Positions 4,995 to 10,606 are shown, counted from the stretch's first letter. The stretch is DNA of 10,606 nt from C00003060 sp964440795 (GCA_964440795.1 CAYTTQ010000080.1:1-10606), one strand, 5' to 3'. A program made the numbers and translations. Notes: generated by a model not told the origin, from the sequence alone.

Positions 4995-5007
4995 ACGGTG
5001 TTGATCA

Positions 5008-5442
5008 ATGAACCAATTCGTGCCGCGGCGAAGAAAGTTTAATCCTAAAAGACGCCTGCATAAGGGGTTGGGCAAGGAAAGAGCAGAATGGCTTGCCAAT
5101 GCAGTTTGTTACAGGGGAAGTCCCCTTCACAAAAGAGTTCCAGGAGATTTCGGATTAACCCCTCCTTCCTCGCCCCGGCCAGGCAAAAGCTTGTGTGATG
5201 GAGTCGAGATTTTTCAAATAAAGGTGGCCCAAAAGTATTTGTGCGAAGGGGTTGAATTGGGGTTGGTCAGCAATGATGCTGACCAAAGTTTCCCCCGCTA
5301 TATTTGGGCAGTTGCAGAAAACGAGAGTGTCCTTGAGGCCCGGTGCGATGATTATGACAATGGAACGTATCACGGGTATCCGTTGGAACAGAACGACCCC
5401 ATGACAGATATTGTTATAAAAAGATGGCGGGAAGTGCGATGA
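5008..5442 (+). CDS. Conserved-looking 144-residue protein of unknown function, partner of the ImmA-like protein
   Basis: This is a soluble protein with a very basic N-terminus (MNQFVPRRRKFNPKRRLHKG), then a proline-rich link near GLTPPSSPRPGKSLCDG and a second half rich in acidic and aromatic residues (RYIWAVAEN; NGTYHGYPLEQNDPM). The HGYPL...NDP ending is reminiscent of small toxin-like proteins, but I cannot name a family with confidence. The stop overlaps the next gene's ATG (ATGA at 5439-5442), so the two are translated together. Such tight pairing with an ImmA/IrrE-like gene is typical of toxin-antitoxin or regulator-protease modules. Which partner would be toxic is unknown. No frameshift is seen. 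ATG 5008 is the first start after the promoter; the ribosome binding site is weak. Confidence 0.7.
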   Translation: MNQFVPRRRKFNPKRRLHKGLGKERAEWLANAVCYRGSPLHKRVPGDFGLTPPSSPRPGKSLCDGVEIFQIKVAQKYLCEGVELGLVSNDADQSFPRYIWAVAENESVLEARCDDYDNGTYHGYPLEQNDPMTDIVIKRWREVR

Positions 5443-6767
5443 GCAGAGCGCTTGAGTTTCAATGGGAAGAATGGCTGCCACCGTTTGATGCTGACTCGGC
5501 GGAAGGGTTGACGTTTGCCGACATGAAAATCCTTGTGAAGGGCAGATTTGCAACAGAACTGGAGGATTTTTACGCCCAGACCCTTCGCAGGGGTATGTAT
5601 GTCTCGGCATATCCGGTTGCACTGTTTCTTGCCACCAACTGGTGGCGTTTGAGATGGGAGCCGGCCTTTTTACAGGATGATCCCGAGTGGCGAATGCGCC
5701 ATAATCTGCTTGCTATCGGGGACGGCTATGCTTGGCCGGATATTACATTTGCCAGTGATGGCGAATTTGTCATGATGACTGCAAGGAGTACGGGGTATTC
5801 CGATACAGCGCCTGTGCGATATATTGCCGATTTTTCAAAATGGGTGACCGTTGAAGTTTTTGAAAGTACGGTTGCCGAATGCATTGAAAAAGTTCTGGCC
5901 CGTCTGGAGGCCGTGGGCAGGAATGAAACAGAACTTGAGCAGGTTTGGCGCGACGTGCAAAGGGAAAAAGCAGATGCCGGGACAGCTCTTTGGCGCCGTA
6001 TTGAGGCATTGGCGGGCTATGACCCGGATGAAGCCCCTGAAACATTTGTACGGGATCTGCTGGCCGTAAGCGAAAGCGCCGGGCTGGAGGCTATACAGGA
6101 ATTGGCTGCGGCGTCGCGGCAGCGGGCGATGGAGGATTTAAAAACGTTGCAGGATGCTGTGCAAAGCCGGGGCGTGGACTTTCAAATTGTCGATTTTGAG
6201 CGTATTGCTGACGACTCCCGGTCGGCAGTGACGAACATTTCTCTTCCGCCCTGGCGACGGGCTTATGATGCTGCACGGGCCGCACGCCGGACCTGGAGTT
6301 TAAACGGCCAGCCGGTTACAAACAGCAACTTGGGGGAAGTGATCGGAATCCAAAAGGACGTTCTGGAAAATGCCGAGGGGCGCGGCAGTGCGCTGGAAGC
6401 GCCCTATAGTGCAAGCAGTTCGGAAGGGGGGCAGGAGAAGAGTCGCTTGATTTTAAACCGCAAACTCACCACGAGCAGACGATTTGCAACCTGCCGGCTC
6501 ATCGGAGACCGCCTTTTCAGCAGCGGGATAGGCGGTATTTCTGCAGCCACAGATGCAGGTACGAGCCGGCAAAAGTTTCAGCGGGCGTTTGCCCAGGAGT
6601 TTCTATGCCCGATTGATGCACTCAAAAGTTTTCTGGATAAAGAAATACCCAGTGATGACGATATAGAGGATGCGGCATACCACTTCCAGGTGTCTCCAAG
6701 GCTTGTGCATGCGACCCTTGTCAATCATCACGTGCTTCCCAGGGAAACAATGGAAGAACTTTTTTGA
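5439..6767 (+). CDS. ImmA/IrrE-like protein lacking the HExxH motif
   Basis: A 442-residue soluble protein read from ATG 5439, whose ATGA overlaps the previous stop; an ATG at 5424 would add five residues. The first 150 residues are not familiar (WEEWLPPFD; VALFLATNWWRLRWEP). Residues about 160-260 are a helical, alanine- and glutamate-rich linker. The last 110 residues match the C-terminal region of ImmA/IrrE-type proteins: RRF at 347-349, then RQKFQRAFAQEFLCPIDAL, and IEDAAYHFQVSPRLVHATLV. In active ImmA proteases the RRF-type segment carries HELGH; here the aligned residues are CRLIGD (352-357), so both zinc histidines and the catalytic glutamate are absent. It is therefore unlikely to be a metalloprotease and may act as a binding or regulatory partner of the 144-residue protein. 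Confidence 0.75.
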   Translation: MSRALEFQWEEWLPPFDADSAEGLTFADMKILVKGRFATELEDFYAQTLRRGMYVSAYPVALFLATNWWRLRWEPAFLQDDPEWRMRHNLLAIGDGYAWPDITFASDGEFVMMTARSTGYSDTAPVRYIADFSKWVTVEVFESTVAECIEKVLARLEAVGRNETELEQVWRDVQREKADAGTALWRRIEALAGYDPDEAPETFVRDLLAVSESAGLEAIQELAAASRQRAMEDLKTLQDAVQSRGVDFQIVDFERIADDSRSAVTNISLPPWRRAYDAARAARRTWSLNGQPVTNSNLGEVIGIQKDVLENAEGRGSALEAPYSASSSEGGQEKSRLILNRKLTTSRRFATCRLIGDRLFSSGIGGISAATDAGTSRQKFQRAFAQEFLCPIDALKSFLDKEIPSDDDIEDAAYHFQVSPRLVHATLVNHHVLPRETMEELF

Positions 6768-6858
6768 GTCCTGGCCTTGTTATCAGACAGATGAAATAGC
6801 TGCCGTGACCCGTGTGCTTGAATCCGGCCGGGTCAATTACTGGACCGGGGATATATAG
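6768..6858 (+). pseudogene. N-terminal scrap of a DegT/DnrJ/EryC1-type sugar aminotransferase
   Basis: In the frame ending at TAG 6856-6858 the sequence reads WPCYQTDEIAAVTRVLESG then RVNYWTGD. This is the N-terminal signature of PLP-dependent nucleotide-sugar aminotransferases (WecE/DegT family), which make amino sugars for O-antigen. Those enzymes are about 370-400 residues, so only some 30 are left. The conserved sequence stops exactly at WTGD, where an AG-rich repeat (GGGGAAAGGGCCGAGGG) begins and supplies the stop. Upstream it starts right after the stop of the ImmA-like gene, without its own start codon. It is a clear remnant, not a gene. Confidence 0.75.
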
Positions 6859-6884
6859 GGGAAAGGGCCGAGGGTAAAGGAGCA
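6858..6884. repeat. AG-rich repeat copy at the truncated aminotransferase
   Basis: This is a short copy of the family at 4817-4908, with an identical 17-mer GGGGAAAGGGCCGAGGG and then AAAGGAGCA. It forms the right edge of the aminotransferase scrap. From here to 7111 I see no gene. Confidence 0.7.
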
Positions 6885-7111
6885 TCGGAAGCAAAATTCG
6901 ATAAGCAGCCCGACGCAAGGCAGTGGGAGGACAAGGCTGTTGTGTCACCCAGGCGAATAAGCATCCGCAAAATCAGAATCAAGGAGACTTCACGTATTCA
7001 GCCAGTCTTGTGACTTGGAGCAGGATACGATTGAAATGGTTGTCATATCTCCTGTTTATGTAAATTGTAAAAGGCATTGACATTTGGCATGGGGCGGGAT
7101 AGTCGTTGAGC

Positions 7112-7406
7112 ATGATTCCTCGGGATGTTGAAAAAATAATTTATCAACAATTGCAGGGGTTTCCAATCGGCGACAAACTGATGCCCATCGAAATCAAATC
7201 CGGCAAGACGATCAATCGCGACTTTTTTACCGGGCTTGAACGTTGGACCGCTTTAGCTGGTAAGGAGGCTTTCGCGCCATCGCTTGTTTACGGTGGAACC
7301 GAAAGCTCGTCTCGAAAAGGCGTCGGGATTTTTGGCTGGCCTGCGGCAGGGGGAGTCCTGGATCAAAATCGCCTGGGGGCATCTTTGGAATGAATTCATA
7401 GCGTAA
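7112..7406 (+). pseudogene. DUF4143-type AAA ATPase gene with its middle deleted
   Basis: From ATG 7112 the first 18 residues MIPRDVEKIIYQQLQGFP match the N-terminus of DUF4143 ATPases, which normally continue into a GPRQxGKTT P-loop. Here they join directly to a C-terminal part, IGDKLMPIEIKSGKTINRDF, then LVYGGTESSSRKGVGIFGW. About 300 residues, including Walker A, Walker B and the winged-helix region, are missing in frame. The end is also shifted: the frame stops at 7391-7393, but the +1 frame gives ASLNEFIA and a TAA at 7404-7406. That matches ASLNEFIES at the end of the intact ATPase at 7834-9015, with an identical 14-mer GAATGAATTCATAG. It cannot be a working ATPase. Confidence 0.75.
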
Positions 7407-7412
7407 AAGTAA

Positions 7413-7685
7413 CTGCTGTTGAACGCTGATGAACCGGACGTGCGCGCACTTCTGGAAAACCCACCTTCCACAAGACTTAGGACCATTATAGGAGACCACA
7501 GGATATTCTGTGTGGACGAGGCCCAGCGCGTTTCGAACATCGGGATAACGCTGAAGCTGATAACGGATCAAATGCCGGAAACCCAGGCCATAGCGACCGG
7601 ATCTTCCGCGCTGGGACTCAATGCCACCATAGCCGAGCCGCTCACCGGCCGAAAATTTGAATTCAAACCGTTCAGTTTGTCTTAA
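7413..7685 (+). pseudogene. Middle fragment of a second DUF4143-type ATPase
   Basis: The sequence LNADEPDVRALLENPPSTRL is followed by IGDHRIFCVDEAQRVSNIG (Walker B, FCVDEAQ), LKLITDQMPETQAIATGSSA (sensor strand), and then EPLTGRKFEFKPFSLS, all in the order found in DUF4143 ATPases. The P-loop that should precede it and the roughly 200 C-terminal residues that should follow are absent. An in-frame TAA (7410-7412) lies just before. The sub-type, with GDEPDVR and LTGRKFE signatures, differs from that of the intact copy, so it is a separate gene remnant. It sits directly after the internally deleted copy. Confidence 0.75.
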
Positions 7686-7750
7686 CCGGAGGGAAACCTT
7701 AAGTAGCCGTTTTTTATAAATAATTATCGAATCTTTTTAACACCCTTTTA

Positions 7751-7773
7751 GAGCGTTGGGATCGTTAATATCG
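7751..7773 (+). repeat. Left copy of a 23-base imperfect direct repeat flanking the intact ATPase gene
   Basis: GAGCGTTGGGATCGTT followed by AATATCG matches 9007-9029 (GAGCGTTAGGATCGTT then GAGATCG) at 20 of 23 positions, in the same orientation. The copies bracket the promoter and gene of the complete DUF4143 ATPase. Confidence 0.55.
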
Positions 7774-7796
7774 GGTTATTTGTATCCGAAAATGTT

Positions 7797-7825
7797 TTGA
7801 CAATGTTGTAAATATAAAATATGAA
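7797..7825 (+). promoter_or_regulatory. Promoter of the intact DUF4143 ATPase gene
   Basis: A perfect -35 TTGACA (7797-7802) with a 17-base spacer to TATGAA (7820-7825), in AT-rich sequence. The predicted transcription start is at or within two bases of ATG 7834. With no Shine-Dalgarno sequence, the message may be leaderless. Confidence 0.55.
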
Positions 7826-7833
7826 TTTATATT

Positions 7834-9015
7834 ATGCCTGCAATGATTCCCCGATTTTTGAATGGCTTTGTTGAAAAAGGACTACAGCAGGTTCCTGCCG
7901 TGGCAATTTTGGGGCCTCGTCAGTGCGGGAAGACAACCCTGGCGCGTCAACTGGTTAAGCCGGTTGAGAATGTTCTATACCTTGACCTGGAAAGGCCTTC
8001 CGATCTGGCGCGGCTTTCCGACCCCGAGGCATTGTTTGCGGCCAACCCCGATGCACTCATTTGCATAGACGAGATTCAAAGATTACCGGAGCTTTTCCCG
8101 GTCATGCGGGTGGCCATAGACCTGGATCGGCACCCCGGCCGATTTTTGATTCTGGGATCGGCCTCCAGAGACTTGATCCGGCAGAGTTCTGAGACATTGG
8201 CCGGCCGGATCCGCTATCTTGAGTTGACACCTTTTCTTTCAGGCGAGGTGGTAAAGGAAACGGAACTGAGTTCGTACTGGCTACGCGGAGGCTTTCCATT
8301 AAGTTGGCTTGCATCTGACGATGAGGCCAGTTTCGAATGGCGCCTGGATTTCATTCGTGATTTCTTGGAAAGGGATATTCCCATGCTGCAGCCGCGAATA
8401 CCGCCCGACCGTGTCAGGCGGCTCTGGACCATGCTGGCTCACCTGCATGGTCAGCTGGTAAATATGGCTTCCTTGAGCAGTGCTCTGGGAGTGAGCGGCC
8501 CCACTATCCGGAATTATATCGATCTGTTGGAAGGCGCATTTATGGTGAGACGCCTGGCACCTTATGCTGCAAACCTAAAAAAACGACTGGTCAAGTCACC
8601 CAAGATGTACTTGCGGGACAGCGGAATATTGCACACGCTGCTGAATATTAACGACCGCAATACCCTGCTGGGACACCCGGTATACGGCGTTTCCTGGGAA
8701 GGTTTCTGCCTTGAGAACATCCTTGCCAGATGCCGCCGCACCGTCCAGGCCGGTTTTTTCAGAACGGTAAGAGGAGCCGAAATCGACCTGGTGCTGGAGC
8801 AGGGTGATAAAAAAGTTGCGGTTGAGTTCAAAGCCTCGGCAGCGGCGAAACCGCAGCCCGGTTTCTGGACAGCCCTAAAAGACTTGGCGATAGAACGGGC
8901 CTGGATCATCGCTCCGCTTAAAGGAGAAGGCTATCCTATTCATGGCGCCAAGGTCGCTTCTCTGAATGAATTCATAGAATCACCGGAGAACAAGGACCTG
9001 TTTTGGGAGCGTTAG
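7834..9015 (+). CDS. AAA ATPase with C-terminal DUF4143 domain
   Basis: This complete 393-residue protein has the usual family length and order. The P-loop is GPRQCGKT at 27-34, Walker B is LICIDE at 75-80, and the sensor strand LILGSASRDL is followed by TLAGRIRYLELTPF. A winged-helix-like segment around 210-240 carries ASLSSALGVSGPTIRNYI. The C-terminal DUF4143 part has EID at 316-318 and VEFK at 330-333, a PD-(D/E)xK-like arrangement. The family is widespread, often laterally moved and of uncertain function; it is sometimes compared to archaeal-type mobile ATPases. No partner gene is adjacent. It is flanked by 23-base direct repeats and preceded by two broken relatives. An alternative start at ATG 7843 (MIPRFLN) matches relatives' N-termini equally well. 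Confidence 0.9.
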   Translation: MPAMIPRFLNGFVEKGLQQVPAVAILGPRQCGKTTLARQLVKPVENVLYLDLERPSDLARLSDPEALFAANPDALICIDEIQRLPELFPVMRVAIDLDRHPGRFLILGSASRDLIRQSSETLAGRIRYLELTPFLSGEVVKETELSSYWLRGGFPLSWLASDDEASFEWRLDFIRDFLERDIPMLQPRIPPDRVRRLWTMLAHLHGQLVNMASLSSALGVSGPTIRNYIDLLEGAFMVRRLAPYAANLKKRLVKSPKMYLRDSGILHTLLNINDRNTLLGHPVYGVSWEGFCLENILARCRRTVQAGFFRTVRGAEIDLVLEQGDKKVAVEFKASAAAKPQPGFWTALKDLAIERAWIIAPLKGEGYPIHGAKVASLNEFIESPENKDLFWER

Positions 9016-9029
9016 GATCGTTGAGATCG
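9007..9029 (+). repeat. Right copy of the 23-base imperfect direct repeat
   Basis: It overlaps the last codons and stop of the ATPase gene (GAGCGTTAGG includes the TAG) and matches 7751-7773 at 20 of 23 positions. Further GATCGTT units follow inside it, so it may belong to a dispersed GATCGTT-type repeat and not be a true target-site duplication. Confidence 0.5.
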
Positions 9030-9131
9030 TTGCTGCATACAGGGTTTTGCTCCTTTGCTTAAGCGGCTGGGGTCGGGCCACGCTAACATGTTGTTATTCA
9101 TATTAATATGTCCAAAATTTACCCTAAAAAC

Positions 9132-9151
9132 ATGGCTATATTGCCATTTTT
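9132..9151 (+). terminator. Weak hairpin with short T-run after the ATPase gene
   Basis: ATGGC (9132-9136) and GCCAT (9143-9147) form a five-pair stem with a TATATT loop, and TTTTT follows at 9147-9151. This is a poor but possible rho-independent terminator between the ATPase and transposase genes. A perfect palindrome CATATTAATATG lies just upstream at 9099-9110. Confidence 0.3.
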
Positions 9152-9186
9152 GAGCCTAAAATGGGCGGTATAGAGAAATTAGAGCA

Positions 9187-9708
9187 TTGGCAAGAGCAAA
9201 GCGACATTATATTTCCGGGCAAGTGTGGCACATTACGCATCGCTGTCATAAAAGGGAATTCTTGCTTAAGCTGGTCAGGGATCGTCGGAGGTGGGTACAA
9301 TGGCTTTTTGAGGCAAGGAAACGTTATGGCCTGGTGATTCTAAACTATACCGTCACATCCAATCACATCCATCTGTTGGTGGTTGATGATAAGGATCGGG
9401 ATGTAATACCAAATTCAATCAAGCTCGTAGCCGGAAGAACCGGACAGGAGTTCAATATTCGGAAAAACCGAAAAGGTGCCTTTTGGGAGGATCGCTATCA
9501 TGCCACGGCTATCGAAAATGGTGAACATCTTTTGAGGTGCCTTGTGTACATTGATCTCAATATGGTGCGGGCAGGTGTTGTAAAGCATCCATCGGAGTGG
9601 CCTTTTGGCGGATATAACGAAATTCAGGCACCAAAACGAAAAAATGTGTTGATTCGGTATGACCGACTTAGGGAACTCGTCGGGATTGAAACATCCGACC
9701 TGATGCAG
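9187..9708 (+). pseudogene. RAYT-type (Y1_Tnp) transposase, C-terminus lost
   Basis: From TTG 9187 the protein MARAKRHYISGQVWHITHRC begins like single-gene REP-associated tyrosine transposases. These are HUH/Y1 enzymes that nick and join single-stranded DNA. The metal-binding HUH motif is NHIHLL with H60 and H62, and the catalytic tyrosine is probably Y121 in CLVYIDLNMVRAGVV. The AFWEDRYHAT signature is at 98-107. Conservation runs through LRELVGIETSDLMQ (to about residue 174) and then stops. The frame continues to 9831, but the DNA from about 9709 is the 3' end of a UDP-glucose dehydrogenase gene in another frame. Relatives usually continue for 50-110 more residues. The core domain is whole, so residual activity cannot be excluded. 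Confidence 0.8.
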
Positions 9709-9975
9709 GGGCCTTTGATCCGGTGGCCATGGCTCAGGCTGCCAAAGAATTGCCCAGAGAATGGCTGGACACCGGCAGGCTGGTTCTGGCAGAAGACATG
9801 TACCAGGCCCTGGAAAATGCGGATGCCCTGATCCTGGTGACGGAATGGAAGACTTTCCGACAGCCGGATTTCAAGCACATGGGACAGCTCATGAGACAGA
9901 AAATTATTTTTGACGGCAGAAATCAGTATGATCCCGAGGAGGTGGAGGCGTTTGGGTTTGTGTATTTTGGGATTG
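9709..9975 (+). pseudogene. C-terminal fragment of UDP-glucose 6-dehydrogenase
   Basis: The frame reads FDPVAMAQAAKELPREWLDT, then YQALENADALILVTEWKTFR, FDGRNQYDPEEVEAFGFVYF and GIGR. This is the C-terminal UDP-binding domain of the UDP-glucose/GDP-mannose dehydrogenase family: DPVAM, the ADALILVTEW strand and the FDGRN motif. The full enzyme is about 430-450 residues and makes UDP-glucuronate for surface polysaccharides; only about 90 residues remain. The fragment lacks the NAD-binding domain and the catalytic cysteine. It joins the transposase remnant on the left. On the right its natural end (YFGIGR) runs into an AG-rich repeat (CAGAGGTCGGAAGTCAG), the frame ending at 10037. It is a non-functional relic. 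Confidence 0.85.
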
Positions 9976-9980
9976 GCAGG

Positions 9981-10000
9981 GAGCAGAGGTCGGAAGTCAG
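9981..10000. repeat. Short AG-rich repeat copy at the end of the dehydrogenase fragment
   Basis: GAGCAGAGGTCGGAAGTCAG belongs to the family at 971-1080 (shared ten-mer CAGAGGTCGG). It replaces the stop codon of the dehydrogenase fragment. Between 10001 and 10176 I see no gene, only a GC-rich inverted repeat CCCGGC (10001-10006)/GCCGGG (10027-10032). Confidence 0.6.
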
Positions 10001-10176
10001 CCCGGCGGGACAAGCTGTGTGCCGAGGCCGGGTTTAAGGTATGCGCTTACTATGAGTAAGGATTCAACACTGACAATCTGTGCGGAAATGATAACGGAAG
10101 GTTTGAAGGCGGCAAAGCGGCAAGCGTTTTTAAATGCCAAAGGCTACTGCCCAACTATTTCAGTGGCGAATTAAAC

Positions 10177-10326
10177 ATGTCAAAACAGCAGGTTTTTGTC
10201 ACCGGGCACAAGGGCATGGTGGGTTCGGCTATTGTTCGTCAGTTGGAGCGAAAAACCAATATTGAACTTCTTATTGCTGCACGCACCGAACTGAATCTGC
10301 CGGACCAGGCAGCGGTACAGACATGA
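10177..10326 (+). pseudogene. N-terminal scrap of GDP-L-fucose synthase
   Basis: From ATG 10177 it reads MSKQQVFVTGHKGMVGSAIV, RQLERKTNIELLIAARTELN and LPDQAAVQT, then TGA. This is the start of an NAD-dependent epimerase/reductase with the GHKGMVGSA Rossmann loop (GxxGxxG). The RTELNLPDQAAV segment is characteristic of GDP-4-keto-6-deoxymannose epimerase/reductase, which makes GDP-L-fucose. The enzyme is about 310-320 residues; 49 are left. After the stop the sequence is unrelated. With the dehydrogenase, aminotransferase, transferase and DUF218 remnants, it marks a former polysaccharide locus. Confidence 0.8.
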
Positions 10327-10383
10327 TTGCGACAGACCTATGCCTGGTTTTTTACTGACCAGGGCCGTGATTACTGGTGGGTT

Positions 10384-10479
10384 TTATGCCTGCTCTTCGG
10401 CGGTTATTTCTTCCAGGGTTTTTCTGAAGTCTGAGATGTCTTTGCTCTGGAAAGTGTATCTGAGAAGCCGTTTCAGCAT
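10384..10479 (-). pseudogene. Possible remnant of an Rpn/PD-(D/E)xK-type transposase-like nuclease
   Basis: On the minus strand a 31-codon frame reads MLKRLLRYTFQSKDISDFRK then TLEEITAEEQA and a stop. The LLRY(I/T)F...DI...LEEI pattern resembles the C-terminal region of Rpn family (PDDEXK_2) proteins. An in-frame stop lies a few codons upstream, so only a scrap exists. The match is short and could be coincidental. Confidence 0.25.
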
Positions 10480-10507
10480 AATTTTATTGTTCAGCGCTTA
10501 TTTCTGC

Positions 10508-10536
10508 TTGCTTTTTTGTAGTCAATAAACTACACT
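10508..10536 (+). promoter_or_regulatory. Promoter with palindromic operator before the RelE-like gene
   Basis: TGTAGT (10517-10522) and ACTACA (10529-10534) form a perfect 6+6+6 inverted repeat ten bases before ATG 10544, well placed as a TA operator. A weak promoter, TTGCTT (10508-10513), 17 bases, TACACT (10531-10536), would place the operator between -35 and -10, with transcription starting at the ATG. Confidence 0.4.
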
Positions 10537-10543
10537 GTCACAG

Positions 10544-10606
10544 ATGATAGCACTCAAACAAACAGCCACATACCGAAAATGGCAGCGCAAGTTAAAAGAT
10601 CACCGG
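10544..10606 (+). CDS. RelE/ParE (Gp49-like) toxin, 5' end only
   Basis: The window ends inside this gene. The 21 visible codons read MIALKQTATYRKWQRKLKDH then R. This is the start typical of Gp49-like members of the RelE/HigB toxin superfamily (a short strand with T-x-x-[FY]-x-K-W, then a LRKLKD-type helix). These toxins are ribosome-dependent or free mRNA nucleases, usually followed by a helix-turn-helix (Xre) antitoxin gene. The palindromic operator directly upstream supports an autoregulated TA operon. There is no Shine-Dalgarno sequence. Only the first fifth of the protein is seen, so the call rests on the N-terminal pattern and context. Confidence 0.6.
   Translation, partial: MIALKQTATYRKWQRKLKDHR

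Noticed and set aside
4560..5099. 179-codon open frame on the minus strand
   Set aside because: It runs opposite to hicBA and the AG-rich tract, with repeat-like composition; the + strand genes have clear family motifs.
10001..10032. Rho-independent terminator CCCGGC/GCCGGG followed by TTT
   Set aside because: The loop is 20 bases and the T-run only three; too weak to call.

Overview
This is an accessory region in which small toxin-antitoxin (TA) style modules are interleaved with broken pieces of a surface-polysaccharide (O-antigen/LPS) gene cluster, and with short degenerate repeats filling the gaps. Almost every recognisable gene is on the + strand. The host looks like a Gram-negative environmental bacterium. 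The sugar-nucleotide and undecaprenyl-linked polysaccharide genes, and the AG-rich 'GGTCAGAGG' and 'CCGCAGATTACG' filler repeats, resemble large repeat-rich genomes of sulfate-reducing Desulfobacterota. That assignment is from memory of repeat style and is only moderately likely.

Layout. 2-714: a two-gene module, a small helical protein plus a TumE-family (DUF6516) protein. 1135-1730: a promoter with a built-in palindromic operator, a BrnT-like toxin broken by a frameshift, and an intact ribbon-helix-helix antitoxin. 1976-2717: a DIP1984-family gene with a strong ribosome binding site, followed at once by a sequence with a canonical tRNA D-arm, an Ile(GAU)-type anticodon arm and a T-arm, but with an extra block between the D- and anticodon arms and no visible acceptor stem. 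This is the most unusual item in the window. 2928-3137: degenerate repeats. 3147-4190: two damaged polysaccharide genes, the C-terminal half of a WecA/WbpL-like sugar-phosphate transferase and a DUF218 (ElyC/SanA-type) gene with a frameshift and a missing 3' end. 4349-4820: a complete hicBA module. 5008-6767: a tightly coupled pair, an unrecognised 144-residue protein and a 442-residue protein with an ImmA/IrrE-like C-terminal region whose HExxH position is not conserved. 6768-6858: an amino-terminal scrap of a DegT-type sugar aminotransferase.

7112-9015 holds three DUF4143-type AAA ATPase genes: one with its middle deleted, one reduced to its middle, and one complete. The complete one is flanked by imperfect 23-base direct repeats and has a promoter placed so close that the message may be leaderless. 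9187-9975: a RAYT-type transposase (Y1 family) whose C-terminus is lost at a junction with the 3' end of a UDP-glucose 6-dehydrogenase gene. 10177-10326: a 49-codon scrap of a GDP-L-fucose synthase gene. 10508-10606: the start of a RelE/Gp49-type toxin gene with a palindromic operator, running off the window.

Taken together, a polysaccharide locus appears to have been eroded by deletions and repeat expansion while self-maintaining TA cassettes accumulated in it. The complete units are the TumE-type pair, DIP1984 with its tRNA-like RNA, HicBA, the ImmA-like pair, one DUF4143 ATPase and an orphan RHH antitoxin. The polysaccharide genes here are fragments and probably do not make product from this copy. 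All assignments are by eye from sequence motifs; no search was run.
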